From the NCBI RefSeq assembly GCF_009496155.1, contig NZ_WIJP01000005.1, forward strand, positions 62,001 to 126,000: a DNA stretch of 64,000 nt, read 5' to 3'. Below the pieces are notes generated by a model, which was given only the letters and a program-made list of their open reading frames with translations, did not search any database and was not told the DNA's origin. A program made the translations under genes and the position numbers. This document shows positions 25,724 through 33,877 of this stretch, in pieces. Within the stretch, counting starts at the first letter, position 1; the number at the start of each line of letters is the position of its first letter. The DNA comes from Streptococcus mitis. Its GTDB lineage: Bacteria; Bacillota; Bacilli; Lactobacillales; Streptococcaceae.

Positions 25724-26104
25724 ATGACCTATTTGGAAAAATGGTTTGATTTCAATCGGCGTCAGAAAGAAATTGAAAGTCTCTTGGAAGAGACTGTTGC
25801 TAATCAGAGTGAACAAAGTCTGACCTTGAAAGAGTTCTACCTGCTCTACTATCTGGACTTGGCTCAAGAAAAATCTCTACGCCAGATTGACCTGCCAGAT
25901 AAGCTTCATCTGAGCCCGAGCGCTGTTTCTCGGATGGTGGCTCGCTTGGAAGCTAAAAATTGCGGTCTGCTTAGTCGCAGGTGTTGTGATCAAGATCGAC
26001 GCTCTAGCTTTATCTGCCTGACAAGTGATGGGCAAAAGACACTGGCCACTCTACAAAAGGCTGTCGAAGAAAGCTTGGAAACTAGTTTGGATTTCTTGAT
26101 TTAA
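25724..26104 (+). CDS. MarR-family transcriptional regulator
   Basis: A 126-residue winged-helix protein. The start at 25724 (MTYLEKW) follows GAAAGGAG; a longer frame adds 15 residues of no value. The recognition helix region is LHLSPSAVSRMVARLEAKNCG (about 65-85) and the wing is RRCCDQDRRSSF. A Cys-Cys pair in the wing next to conserved Asp and Arg is notable: it may give redox or metal sensing, though that is a guess. Two copies of a TTGC-N4-GCAA motif, one in its own promoter and one in the next promoter, are likely sites, which links it to the thioredoxin unit. Confidence 0.85.
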   Translation: MTYLEKWFDFNRRQKEIESLLEETVANQSEQSLTLKEFYLLYYLDLAQEKSLRQIDLPDKLHLSPSAVSRMVARLEAKNCGLLSRRCCDQDRRSSFICLTSDGQKTLATLQKAVEESLETSLDFLI

Positions 26105-26123
26105 GATGATTTTAGAAAAAAAG

Positions 26124-26173
26124 TTGCGTGCGCAATCATTTTTCTTGACATTCTCTTTTACAAGGAGTAAAAT
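26124..26173 (+). promoter_or_regulatory. Promoter of the DUF4649-trxA unit with MarR-type site
   Basis: TTGCGTGCGCAATCAT (26124-26139) sits just upstream of TTGACA (26145-26150), followed after 17 bases by TAAAAT (26168-26173). It matches the motif in the marR promoter in 15 of 16 positions. Its place upstream of -35 would suit activation or weak repression. Confidence 0.6.
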
Positions 26174-26204
26174 AAAATCATCATCAAACAAAGGAGTTTT
26201 AAAC

Positions 26205-26426
26205 ATGATTGAAATTACCTATCTAGATGCCAGCAAGAACGAAAGAACTGTAACCTTCGAATCTTATGAAGACTTTGATCGTTCGCAACAAGCTTGCCTT
26301 ATCGGCGTCGCAGACTACTACCCTGTCCAAAAATTAACTTACAACGGTCATGATTTGGACTACCATGGGACTTACGAAGATGTCTTCTTCTATCTCATGA
26401 AACAAGATTTAAGCCAATATAACTAA
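26205..26426 (+). CDS. Conserved DUF4649 protein
   Basis: A 73-residue protein beginning MIEITYLDASKNE, starting after AAAGGAG. It is rich in Tyr and Asp and has no signal or membrane segment. I recognise it as the small DUF4649-type protein found in streptococci, with no known function. It lies 16 bases before trxA and shares its promoter, so a redox or stress context is possible. The longer frame to 26106 runs through the promoter and is rejected. Confidence 0.75.
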   Translation: MIEITYLDASKNERTVTFESYEDFDRSQQACLIGVADYYPVQKLTYNGHDLDYHGTYEDVFFYLMKQDLSQYN

Positions 26427-26442
26427 AAAAAGGAGAAATACA

Positions 26443-26757
26443 ATGGCAAAAGCAATTACAGATGCAACATTCGAACAAGAAACAAAAGACGGTTTGGTCT
26501 TGGTAGACTTCTGGGCAACTTGGTGTGGTCCATGTCGTATGCAAGGTCCAATCTTGGATAAATTATCTGAAGAACTTTCAGAAGATGTCTTGAAAATCGT
26601 AAAAATGGACGTTGATGAAAATCCAAACACAGCTCGTGCTTTTGGAATCATGTCTATCCCAACCCTTCTCTTCAAAAAAGACGGCCAAGTGGTCAAACAA
26701 GTTGCTGGTGTTCACACAGCAGAACAAATCAAGGCCATCGTTTCTGAATTGAGCTAA
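26443..26757 (+). CDS. trxA: Thioredoxin
   Basis: A 104-residue thioredoxin with active site WCGPC near residues 28-32 and the cis-Pro segment SIPTLLF near 71-77. It reduces protein disulfides in the cytosol with thioredoxin reductase. The ribosome site AAAGGAG is strong. It lies second in a small operon behind a DUF4649 gene whose promoter carries a MarR-type site, and a terminator follows at once. Confidence 0.96.
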   Translation: MAKAITDATFEQETKDGLVLVDFWATWCGPCRMQGPILDKLSEELSEDVLKIVKMDVDENPNTARAFGIMSIPTLLFKKDGQVVKQVAGVHTAEQIKAIVSELS

Positions 26758-26765
26758 TCACACTA

Positions 26766-26796
26766 GAGACCAAGTACTTTCTTTGGTCTCTTTTTT
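26766..26796 (+). terminator. Terminator after trxA
   Basis: GAGACCAAG and CTTTGGTCTC form a stem followed by TTTTTT, nine bases after the trxA stop. Confidence 0.85.
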
Positions 26797-26804
26797 CTTG
26801 CCCT

Positions 26805-26945
26805 TTGCCATTTTTCAAAAAATATGCTAAACTGTAGGTAGAATATTACGATGTTTGGGACATGCCATCGCTAAAAAAAACCTTGACTTGGTATTTTTTA
26901 GCTCCCTCAAGGGAGCTTTTTGCGTGCTCTGAACATTTCCCATTT
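26805..26945 (+). promoter_or_regulatory. queC leader with promoter and attenuator; possible riboswitch
   Basis: Promoter TTGCCA (26805-26810) and TAAACT (26828-26833) with a 17-base spacer put the RNA start near 26840. The RNA has a CGATG/CATCG stem, then GCTAAAAAAAACC, which can pair with GGTATTTTTTAGC. The following AGCTCCCT-CA-AGGGAGCTTTTT is a terminator that shares TAGC with that pairing, so the two are mutually exclusive. This is an attenuation design. A short stem plus A-rich tail recalls preQ1 class I aptamers, but I cannot match the conserved bases, so the class stays open. Confidence 0.5.
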
Positions 26946-26958
26946 CGGAAGGAGTACT

Positions 26959-27612
26959 ATGAAACGTCAATCAGCCTTGGTCGTCTTTAGTGGCGGTCAA
27001 GATTCTACAACTTGCCTCTTTTGGGCTAAAGAACACTATGAAACGGTTGAAGCCGTCACCTTTGCCTACGGTCAACGCCACCATCTCGAAATTCAAGTCG
27101 CTAGAGAAATCGCTGAGGAACAGGGAATCCGTCATCATATCCTAGATATGTCTCTGCTGGGACAAATCACTGAAAATGCCCTAACCTCTGATCTGGAAAT
27201 TGAGCAAAAAGAGGGGGAGGTTCCCAATACCTTTGTTGATGGTCGCAACCACCTCTTTCTATCCTTTGCGGCAGTTCTTGCCAAACAACGGGGCATGAAA
27301 GACATCGTGACAGGTGTCTGTGAAACAGATTTCTCAGGCTATCCTGACTGCCGTGATGTCTTTGTCAAATCCCTTAATGTTACTCTCAACCTTGCCATGG
27401 ATTACGATTTTGTTATCCAAACGCCTCTCATGTGGCTAGACAAGGCTGAAACTTGGGAATTAGCCGACCAACTCGGTGCCTTTGACTATGTTCGTGAAAA
27501 GACTTTAACCTGCTACAACGGAATTATCGGAAGTGGCTGCGGAGATTGCCCAGCCTGCCATCTACGTCAACATGGTCTAGATGTTTATCTCTCACAGAAA
27601 GGAGAAGCATAA
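26959..27612 (+). CDS. queC: 7-cyano-7-deazaguanine synthase QueC
   Basis: Converts 7-carboxy-7-deazaguanine to preQ0 with ATP and ammonia, in queuosine biosynthesis. The 217-residue protein has the PP-loop SGGQDSTTC near residues 10-18 and a C-terminal zinc cluster [13 protein letters not shown] near 193-205. The start at 26959 follows GGAAGGAG. Its stop TAA overlaps the queD ATG (TAATG), so the genes are coupled. It is first of queC-D-E-F. Confidence 0.95.
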   Translation: MKRQSALVVFSGGQDSTTCLFWAKEHYETVEAVTFAYGQRHHLEIQVAREIAEEQGIRHHILDMSLLGQITENALTSDLEIEQKEGEVPNTFVDGRNHLFLSFAAVLAKQRGMKDIVTGVCETDFSGYPDCRDVFVKSLNVTLNLAMDYDFVIQTPLMWLDKAETWELADQLGAFDYVREKTLTCYNGIIGSGCGDCPACHLRQHGLDVYLSQKGEA

Positions 27613-28055
27613 TGTTTTTTGCACCCAAAGAAATCAAACAGGAAACTGGGGAATCTCTTGTCTACAATCCTCACAGAACCTTGGTATCAAAAGAATTTAC
27701 CTTCGATGCTGCCCACCACCTCTTTCACTATGAGGGAAAATGTAAGTCCCTGCACGGCCACACCTATCATTTGCAGATTGCTGTCAGTGGATTTTTAGAT
27801 GAACGGGGCATGACCTACGATTTCGGAGACATCAAAGCGGTCTACAAGAACTATTTAGAGCCCCACTTGGATCATCGCTATCTAAACGAAACTCTTCCCT
27901 ATATGAACACGACTGCTGAAAATATGGTTTACTGGATTTTCCAAACCATGAATCAAGAGTTGCCAGACGAGCGCGGTCTCCGTTTGGAATACGTTCGCCT
28001 CTATGAGACTCCGACTGCCTTTGCGGAGTTTAGACGGGAGTGGTTAGATGACTAG
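27612..28055 (+). CDS. queD: 6-carboxy-tetrahydropterin synthase QueD
   Basis: Turns dihydroneopterin triphosphate into 6-carboxy-tetrahydropterin, the first committed step of queuosine synthesis. The 147-residue product has zinc histidines in FDAAHHLFHY and LHGHTYHL (near 31-57) and the catalytic Cys in KCKSLHGH. The start at 27612 overlaps the queC stop and has AAAGGAG before it; the frame from 27546 is a shadow inside queC. It overlaps queE by eight bases. Confidence 0.94.
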   Translation: MFFAPKEIKQETGESLVYNPHRTLVSKEFTFDAAHHLFHYEGKCKSLHGHTYHLQIAVSGFLDERGMTYDFGDIKAVYKNYLEPHLDHRYLNETLPYMNTTAENMVYWIFQTMNQELPDERGLRLEYVRLYETPTAFAEFRREWLDD

Positions 28056-28764
28056 GGAACGTGTTCTCAAACTACCAGTTCTGGAAATTTTTGGCCCAAC
28101 TTTTCAAGGCGAAGGTCGTGCTATCGGGCAGAAAACCATGTTTGTCCGCACTGCAGGTTGCGACTACCACTGCGACTGGTGCGATTCTGCCTTTACTTGG
28201 GACGGCTCTGAAAAGCCAACTCGTATGACAGCTGACGAGGTCATTGCTGCCTTGGATAAACTAGGTAGCTACGACTATGTAACCCTATCTGGTGGAAATC
28301 CTGCCATCCTAGCAGCCAACATGGCTCAATTGGTCACCAAGCTCAAGGAACGCGGTGTCACTCTGGCTGTTGAGACCCAAGGCTCCCGCTGGCAAAATTG
28401 GTTAAAAGATATTGACCAAGTCACCCTGAGCCCCAAACCTCCTTCATCCAAGATGGAAGTCAACTTTGAGACCTTGGACTTTATCGTTTCTCAACTAGAT
28501 CCAGATAAAGTCACCTTTAAAATTCCTGTCTTTGATGATGCGGATTTAGCCTTTGCCAAAAGGATCCAAGAACGCTACCAACCAGATGTTCTCTTTTTAT
28601 CGGCTGGAAATCCTGAGCCCAAGGCCACAGGCAATATTATCCAAGACCAACTAGATCGACTCAAAGAACTCTGGGAACGCATCGCTACCGACGATAGCTG
28701 GGGCAATGTCCGCGTCCTTCCTCAACTGCATACCCTTCTCTACGATAACCAACGTGGTGTTTAA
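28048..28764 (+). CDS. queE: 7-carboxy-7-deazaguanine synthase QueE (radical SAM)
   Basis: Radical SAM enzyme that makes 7-carboxy-7-deazaguanine from 6-carboxy-tetrahydropterin. The 238-residue protein has the cluster motif GCDYHCDWCDS near residues 37-47, with the CxxxCxxC triad, and a SAM-binding GGNPA stretch near 90. It sits between queD and queF in one operon, with coupled starts. Confidence 0.94.
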   Translation: MTRERVLKLPVLEIFGPTFQGEGRAIGQKTMFVRTAGCDYHCDWCDSAFTWDGSEKPTRMTADEVIAALDKLGSYDYVTLSGGNPAILAANMAQLVTKLKERGVTLAVETQGSRWQNWLKDIDQVTLSPKPPSSKMEVNFETLDFIVSQLDPDKVTFKIPVFDDADLAFAKRIQERYQPDVLFLSAGNPEPKATGNIIQDQLDRLKELWERIATDDSWGNVRVLPQLHTLLYDNQRGV

Positions 28765-28782
28765 AATTAGAAAGAAAAAATC

Positions 28783-29274
28783 ATGTCACAACAAGAAGAA
28801 ATGAAAAACCTCAGCCTACTGGGCAACAAAGAAACCAACTACATTTTCGAGTATCAACCAGAAGTCCTCGAGTCCTTTGACAATCGTCATGTGGAAAATG
28901 ACTATTTTATCAAATTTAACTGCCCTGAATTCACCTCGCTTTGCCCTATTACCGCTCAGCCAGACTTTGCGACGATTTATATTTCCTACATTCCTGACAA
29001 GCTCTGTGTTGAGTCAAAATCCCTCAAACTCTACCTCTTTAGCTACCGAAACCATGGAGATTTCCACGAAAACTGTATCAACACCATCGGGAAAGACTTG
29101 GTCAACTTGCTAGACCCTCGCTATTTAGAGGTCTGGGGAAAATTTACACCTCGCGGTGGCATCTCAATTGACCCCTACTACAACTATGGTAAGCCAGGAA
29201 CTAAGTATGAAGGCTTGGCAGAACAACGCCTCTTCCAACACGATCTCTATCCAGAGAAAATTGACAACCGTTAA
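28783..29274 (+). CDS. queF: NADPH-dependent 7-cyano-7-deazaguanine reductase QueF
   Basis: Reduces preQ0 to preQ1, the last soluble step before tRNA insertion. The 163-residue unimodular form has the catalytic Cys in [13 protein letters not shown] (about 48-60), the QueF motif [20 protein letters not shown] (78-97) and a Phe/Arg-rich C-terminal dimer region. It begins 18 bases after queE and ends just before a BOX element. Confidence 0.94.
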   Translation: MSQQEEMKNLSLLGNKETNYIFEYQPEVLESFDNRHVENDYFIKFNCPEFTSLCPITAQPDFATIYISYIPDKLCVESKSLKLYLFSYRNHGDFHENCINTIGKDLVNLLDPRYLEVWGKFTPRGGISIDPYYNYGKPGTKYEGLAEQRLFQHDLYPEKIDNR

Positions 29275-29278
29275 ACTC

Positions 29279-29393
29279 ATACTCAATGAAAATCAAAGAG
29301 CAAACGAGGAAGCTAGCCGCAGGCTGCTCAAAGCACTGCTTTGAGGTTGTAAATGAAGTTGACGTGGTTTGAAGAGATTTTCGAAGAGTATCA
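29279..29393. repeat. BOX element, shortened
   Basis: Begins ATACTCAATGAAAATCAAAG and ends GAAGAGATTTTCGAAGAGTA. The middle part with the GGCAAGGCGACG core is missing, so this is an internally deleted BOX. Confidence 0.85.
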
Positions 29394-29398
29394 TACGA

Positions 29399-29437
29399 AA
29401 AAGCCCTGTTCCTCATCATGAGGAGCAAGGCTTTTTA
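29399..29437. terminator. Bidirectional terminator between queF and the aquaporin gene
   Basis: AAAAGCC and GGCTTTTT enclose CCTCAT-C-ATGAGG, a long stem with A and T runs on its sides. Confidence 0.8.
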
Positions 29438-29445
29438 AATTTCAA

Positions 29446-30114
29446 TTATTCTTCTGTTCCAAGACAGTTTTTAGCAACGAGAGCTGCAAGAACTCCACCA
29501 ACAATTGGTGCAAGGATGAAAATCCAAACTTGTTGAAGAGCTACGCCACCTACCAAGACAGCAGGAGCCAAGCTACGTGCTGGGTTTACTGAAAGTCCAG
29601 TGATGTTCAAGCCAGCTAGAATCAAAGCTGTCAATGACAAACCAATCACCAAACCAGCGATTGCGCCATTACCTTTGCTTGCTGATGTTACAGTCATGAT
29701 AACCAAAACAAACAAGAAGGTTGCGATTGTTTCAAACAAGAAACCACCAAAGACAGTTACACCGTTTGCCAAGGCATTTTCACCAAGACTTGCAGTTGAC
29801 ATACCTGAATTTGCCAAGAGGAAGAGTACAGATCCAGATGCTAAGAAAGCTCCAACTACTTGTCCAAGGATGTAGTTTACAAGCTCTGAAGATGACAAAC
29901 GTTTGTTAACAAACATAGCAATAGAAACAGCTGGATTCAAATGAGCACCTGAAACAGTTCCGATTGAGTAAGCTGCAACTACGATGGCTAAACCAAAGGC
30001 AAAGGCAATCCCTAGGTGACCTAGGCCATCAAGACCATTTCCAAAAACAACAGCTCCTGTTCCGACGAACACAAGCATGAACGTACCGATTAACTCAGCA
30101 ACAAATTTTTTCAT
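29446..30114 (-). CDS. Aquaporin (MIP family water or solute channel)
   Basis: A 222-residue channel with six membrane segments and the two half-helix motifs SGAHLNPAVS (near 55-64) and GLSVNPARS (near 171-179). The N-terminal FVAELIGTFMLVFVGTG is typical of the AqpZ branch. The window gives no further hint whether it passes only water or also glycerol. It reads alone on the minus strand, back to back with the queF unit. Confidence 0.92.
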   Translation of the reverse strand: MKKFVAELIGTFMLVFVGTGAVVFGNGLDGLGHLGIAFAFGLAIVVAAYSIGTVSGAHLNPAVSIAMFVNKRLSSSELVNYILGQVVGAFLASGSVLFLLANSGMSTASLGENALANGVTVFGGFLFETIATFLFVLVIMTVTSASKGNGAIAGLVIGLSLTALILAGLNITGLSVNPARSLAPAVLVGGVALQQVWIFILAPIVGGVLAALVAKNCLGTEE

Positions 30115-30225
30115 TTTCTTTCTCCTTTTTTCAAAAACTAGATACTAGTCTATCAAAAGAGGGAAAGGGTTTCAAGAAAATTGATTGGGAATTTTGTGTA
30201 AGTTTTCACATTTAATAGTCGAAAT

Positions 30226-31017
30226 CTAATATTGAAAAGATTGAATTGCTTTTTTCAAGTCATCTTGTAAACTATTTCTCTGGTCAAGTTGAACATAGAC
30301 TTCCAACAAACAGGATCTGAAGTTAGAAAATTTATAAAAATCTTCCCTTTCTTCTATCGGAAAATCAACAGTTTTTATCCAAGAAGCTACTTGTTCTTGC
30401 GCTAACTTCCCTTTTAAAATCGGTTCATAAAGTACTCTCGCTAAACGCCAATCCTCATCATCTGTAAAACGAATCGAAATTCTTTTAAATAGTTGACCAA
30501 GTATGTCAAATACTTCATGAACTCTGCTTATAGGAAAGTCTGGATGACAAACCACCTCTGTCAGTAAATCGGCTCCATGTGCAAAAGCGTGAACCCAACC
30601 ATACTGACTTGAAAAACCTGTCATGTCCTTTTCTTTTGAAAGATAGTACAAACCTTGATTTAAAAGGGCATTACGAATTTCTGCTTTTAATCCCTGATAA
30701 AAAACTGATTGCTGGTTGGCATCTGCAGACAAGAGATTTACATAAATAAGCGCCCTAAAAGAACGTTCAAGGGTTGAAGCTCCTAGCTTATCGAGCTCTT
30801 TATCTAGTCCACCATCAGAAACAATCATAGCAGATATAAATTGAAATTGCTCCTTTGTAAATAGCTCTTCCTGAATCCCTCTAGCAAAGCTTATAAAAAC
30901 AAGGTCATCGCGAATTTCTGGAGAAGGATCTCCCAAATGATCAAGTAACCACTGGATTTCTTCCTCATGATAACTTGGTTTTTCTTCTGCCATTTTTCTA
31001 AGTAACTCTTGATACAT
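30226..31017 (-). CDS. DUF2785 family protein
   Basis: A 263-residue soluble protein, helical throughout, resembling the DUF2785 group of streptococci. The start at 31017 (MYQELLRKM) follows GAGG; the longer frame overlaps the regulator gene. No catalytic motif is visible. It lies 11 bases after an HxlR-type regulator on the same strand and is probably its operon partner. Function unknown. Confidence 0.7.
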   Translation of the reverse strand: MYQELLRKMAEEKPSYHEEEIQWLLDHLGDPSPEIRDDLVFISFARGIQEELFTKEQFQFISAMIVSDGGLDKELDKLGASTLERSFRALIYVNLLSADANQQSVFYQGLKAEIRNALLNQGLYYLSKEKDMTGFSSQYGWVHAFAHGADLLTEVVCHPDFPISRVHEVFDILGQLFKRISIRFTDDEDWRLARVLYEPILKGKLAQEQVASWIKTVDFPIEEREDFYKFSNFRSCLLEVYVQLDQRNSLQDDLKKAIQSFQY

Positions 31018-31028
31018 GGGCAATACCT

Positions 31029-31361
31029 CTACATTTCTAGCAACTTGATATAATCTAGCCCCCATTTCTCGACAGCATCTAAAACAACTCTGAATTCCTG
31101 CCCCATTTCGGTTAAGCTGTACTCAACTCGTGGGGGAACTTCGGCATAGACCTTTCGTTGAACAATCTTATCCTTTTCTAATTGACGGAGATGACGGGTC
31201 AAAATAGTTTGAGTAATTCCAGGCAATAATCTCTGCAATTCTTTAAATCGTTTGGTACCCGTACTCAACTGATAAATGATTACCAGTGCCCATTTCCCCG
31301 TTAAAACCCTCTGCGTTGTCGCAAATGGACAAATACCATACTCACTCACTTTATTTGTCAT
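31029..31361 (-). CDS. HxlR-family winged-helix regulator
   Basis: A 110-residue regulator of the HxlR group. The key cysteine of the family lies in GICPFATTQ (residue 11). The DNA-binding helices are FKELQRLLPGITQTILTRHL (about 39-58) and the wing is RKVYAEVPPRVEYSLT. Members often sense aldehydes, quinones or disulfide stress through this cysteine. It is divergent from an NTF2-like protein gene, the usual arrangement for control of a neighbour. Confidence 0.88.
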   Translation of the reverse strand: MTNKVSEYGICPFATTQRVLTGKWALVIIYQLSTGTKRFKELQRLLPGITQTILTRHLRQLEKDKIVQRKVYAEVPPRVEYSLTEMGQEFRVVLDAVEKWGLDYIKLLEM

Positions 31362-31511
31362 AAAATATCTTCTTTCTATTTTTTTAAAAAAATTTATCTT
31401 TTAGTATCAATAAAAGTACTACTTTTGATACTAGCTATCGAAAAAGTATCTACTTGTTTTTTTGTTTGTAACTGTTACAATTATATCATAAAAAAGAAAT
31501 GGAGAATAGAT

Positions 31512-31901
31512 ATGTCAACAAACTTAGAAATTTTCAACGCTTATAACCAAGCTTTAATTGCTGGTGACTTTCCTGGTGTCTTTGAAACGATGGCAGACGA
31601 TATTGTCTGGCATCAACCTGGTAATCATAGTATATCTGGTTCAGTTGTTGGTAAGGACAAGCTAGGAACTCACCTGGCTACATTTGCTGAGAAAACTAAT
31701 GGAACCTTTAAGGTGATAACAAATTGGGTTTCTGACAATAAGGATTTAATCGCAGCTAATGTTACTTTTCTTGGAACACGGGCTGATGGTACTGAACTCA
31801 ATATGAACGGGATTGACCTCTTCCGTATTGAAGACGGAAAAATCAAAGAAGTTTGGCTCTTCTCTTCAGATCAAGCTGAAGAAGATAGCTTTTGGGGATA
31901 A
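31512..31901 (+). CDS. NTF2-like (SnoaL-type) ester cyclase-fold protein
   Basis: A 129-residue protein with the cone-shaped NTF2-like fold: FNAYNQALIAGDF near 7-19, DDIVWHQPG near 29-37 and DLFRIEDGKIKEVWLF near 102-117. Proteins of this type are often induced together with HxlR regulators, and some act on small electrophiles. The start at 31512 follows AATGGAG; the frame from 31425 is too long. It is divergent from an HxlR gene, so the pair is likely one control unit. Confidence 0.75.
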   Translation: MSTNLEIFNAYNQALIAGDFPGVFETMADDIVWHQPGNHSISGSVVGKDKLGTHLATFAEKTNGTFKVITNWVSDNKDLIAANVTFLGTRADGTELNMNGIDLFRIEDGKIKEVWLFSSDQAEEDSFWG

Positions 31902-31906
31902 TTTAA

Positions 31907-32066
31907 GAGACCAGGACAAAAAATTTTGATTTTAGGAATTCTTTATTATAAATTTTTTAAAGCAATAGACTAGATAAAAAAGCGAACAAGACAGAATTCT
32001 GAGTATCAGATAACTCGTTTTGTTCGCTTTTTATATTTAAGGTTAAACTTTTGTCCCAGACTCTTT
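31907..32066. repeat. Terminator-like repeat (SPRITE-like) between two genes
   Basis: About 160 bases bounded by AGACCAGGACAAAA and TTTTGTCCCAGACTC, inverted copies of each other. Inside is a long AAAAAGCGAACAA...TTGTTCGCTTTTT stem. The layout resembles the terminator-like repeats known in pneumococcus (SPRITE); I cannot confirm the family. It ends the NTF2-like and pepF units. Confidence 0.6.
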
Positions 32067-32070
32067 TAAT

Positions 32071-33867
32071 TTACTCTCCCAACTGGGCACTGTAAGCGAT
32101 AATCTGGTCAACCGTGTCTGACAAAAATTGGATGGTATCACGGAGTGGTTTATCTGTAGAGATATCTGCTCCGATAATTATAGCTGACTCAAGCGGTGTC
32201 TTGCTACCACCTGATTTGAGGAGATTGAGCCAATCTTCAGCTCCAGCTTCTGAGTTTTTAAGATGGAGGTAACCTGCAGTCGAGATGACTAGTCCTGCTG
32301 AGTAGGTGTAGCTATACAAGCCCATGTAGTAGTGAGCTTGGCGCATCCAAGTCAGTGCTGCATCATCGTCAATTTCAATGGCATCTCCCCAGAAATCCGT
32401 CAAAACTTCCTTCATAATGCTGTTGAGCTTACTTGCTCCGAAAGTTTCTCCTTCTTCAATCAATGTATACACTTTACGCTGGAAGGCTGCTTCCAAGAGG
32501 TGGGTAATAAAGTTATGGAAGTAGGTGTCTGTCAAGCGGTGAGCCAGAGCGAAGCGTTTTTGACGTGGGTCGTCAGATTGGTGCTCCAAGTAGTCACTGA
32601 GAAGCAACTCATTGAAGGTCGAAGGCGCTTCGACATAGTAGGTCGACATGTGGGCATTAAAGTAGCTTTGGTGATTATCTGAAAAGATGAATTGACCAGA
32701 ATGTCCTATTTCATGAATCAAGGTATAGACATCGCTCAAACGACCTGTCCAGCTCATGAGTACATAAGGGTGCACGCGATATGGATCCGCCGCATAACCA
32801 CCAGAATCCTTACCACTATTAGCAGCAAAGTCCACCCAGCGTTCTTCTTGGTAACGAGCAACTTCCTGACAATATTCTTTCCCCAAAGGTTCTACCGATT
32901 TCATAACCAAGTCATAGGCATCGTCAATAGTCACTGCAGGATTGAGGGCGCTATCCAAGTCCAATTTCCAATCTGCAAAGGTCATCTTTTTAAGACCATT
33001 TACCTTGGCAACATGCTTGAGGTATCTCTGAGCAACTGGCGCAAAATCCTTCATGATAAGGTCAATCTGACGATCAAACATAGCACGGTCCACTTCTTGC
33101 TCAGCTAGAAGATAGTCAAAGACTGAGTCGTAGCCCTTCATATCAGCCAAGAGTTTTTCAGACTTGACCTGGGCTAGATAGGCTGCTGCAGCTGTATTTT
33201 GGTGCTTACGAAGCCCTTCCGAGAAAGAACGGAAGGATTTCTCACGAACCTCAGCGTCCTCATGGTTTTGGTAGAAATTCTCATAGGTCACAAAGCTATT
33301 TTTGTAGGTCTTGCCATGGGCTTCAAAGTCAGCCATTTCGAAATCCCCAGCTCGCATCTTAGTGTAAATATCCTGCGGACTGTAGAAAACTTCACCAAGA
33401 TTGGTCAAGGCCTTCTCCACATCAGCCCCTAAGTAGTGGGCTTTTTTGATTTTGGCCTGACGAATGGCTGCCGTCAAGTGAGGTAATTTACCCAAACGGT
33501 CTAAGACTTCCTCATCAGCTTCCACCAAGGCATCGTCAAAGAAGGTCAAGGCTACACTGGCATCTGTTTCGAATTCCATCCCAGCTTGAGCAATGTTAGC
33601 AAATTCTTCATTGCTATAGTCTGTCGTCTGAGGCATAAATCCATAGTTACCAATATGGCTCATCTGAATGTAGATTTGTTCTAATTCCGCAAAGGCCTTT
33701 TCAAAATCCTCAAAAGTATGAAGATTGCCCTTGTAGTCACGGCTAAACTGGTTGATGTCTTCACGAGCCTTCTCGATTGCACGCAAGAAATCCTCACGGT
33801 CTTGGTATAGGGCTGTTAAATCCCAAAGTTCCTTCTCTGGAAATTCTGAACGGTGTTTTTGTTCCAT
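32071..33867 (-). CDS. pepF: Oligoendopeptidase F (M3 family)
   Basis: A 598-residue zinc peptidase that cleaves oligopeptides of about 7 to 17 residues in the cytosol. The zinc motif is LIHEIGHSGQF near residue 384, with the third ligand in the downstream helix EAPSTFNELLLSDYL. The full-length family features are present. It reads into a repeat-type terminator. It is followed upstream by rsmE and prmA on the same strand with an 11-base gap, so it shares their transcript. Confidence 0.94.
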   Translation of the reverse strand: MEQKHRSEFPEKELWDLTALYQDREDFLRAIEKAREDINQFSRDYKGNLHTFEDFEKAFAELEQIYIQMSHIGNYGFMPQTTDYSNEEFANIAQAGMEFETDASVALTFFDDALVEADEEVLDRLGKLPHLTAAIRQAKIKKAHYLGADVEKALTNLGEVFYSPQDIYTKMRAGDFEMADFEAHGKTYKNSFVTYENFYQNHEDAEVREKSFRSFSEGLRKHQNTAAAAYLAQVKSEKLLADMKGYDSVFDYLLAEQEVDRAMFDRQIDLIMKDFAPVAQRYLKHVAKVNGLKKMTFADWKLDLDSALNPAVTIDDAYDLVMKSVEPLGKEYCQEVARYQEERWVDFAANSGKDSGGYAADPYRVHPYVLMSWTGRLSDVYTLIHEIGHSGQFIFSDNHQSYFNAHMSTYYVEAPSTFNELLLSDYLEHQSDDPRQKRFALAHRLTDTYFHNFITHLLEAAFQRKVYTLIEEGETFGASKLNSIMKEVLTDFWGDAIEIDDDAALTWMRQAHYYMGLYSYTYSAGLVISTAGYLHLKNSEAGAEDWLNLLKSGGSKTPLESAIIIGADISTDKPLRDTIQFLSDTVDQIIAYSAQLGE

Positions 33868-33877
33868 TTTCTTCCTC

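Noticed and set aside
26840-26945. Firm preQ1 class I riboswitch call
   Set aside because: The general layout fits but the conserved loop and tail bases could not be matched by eye.
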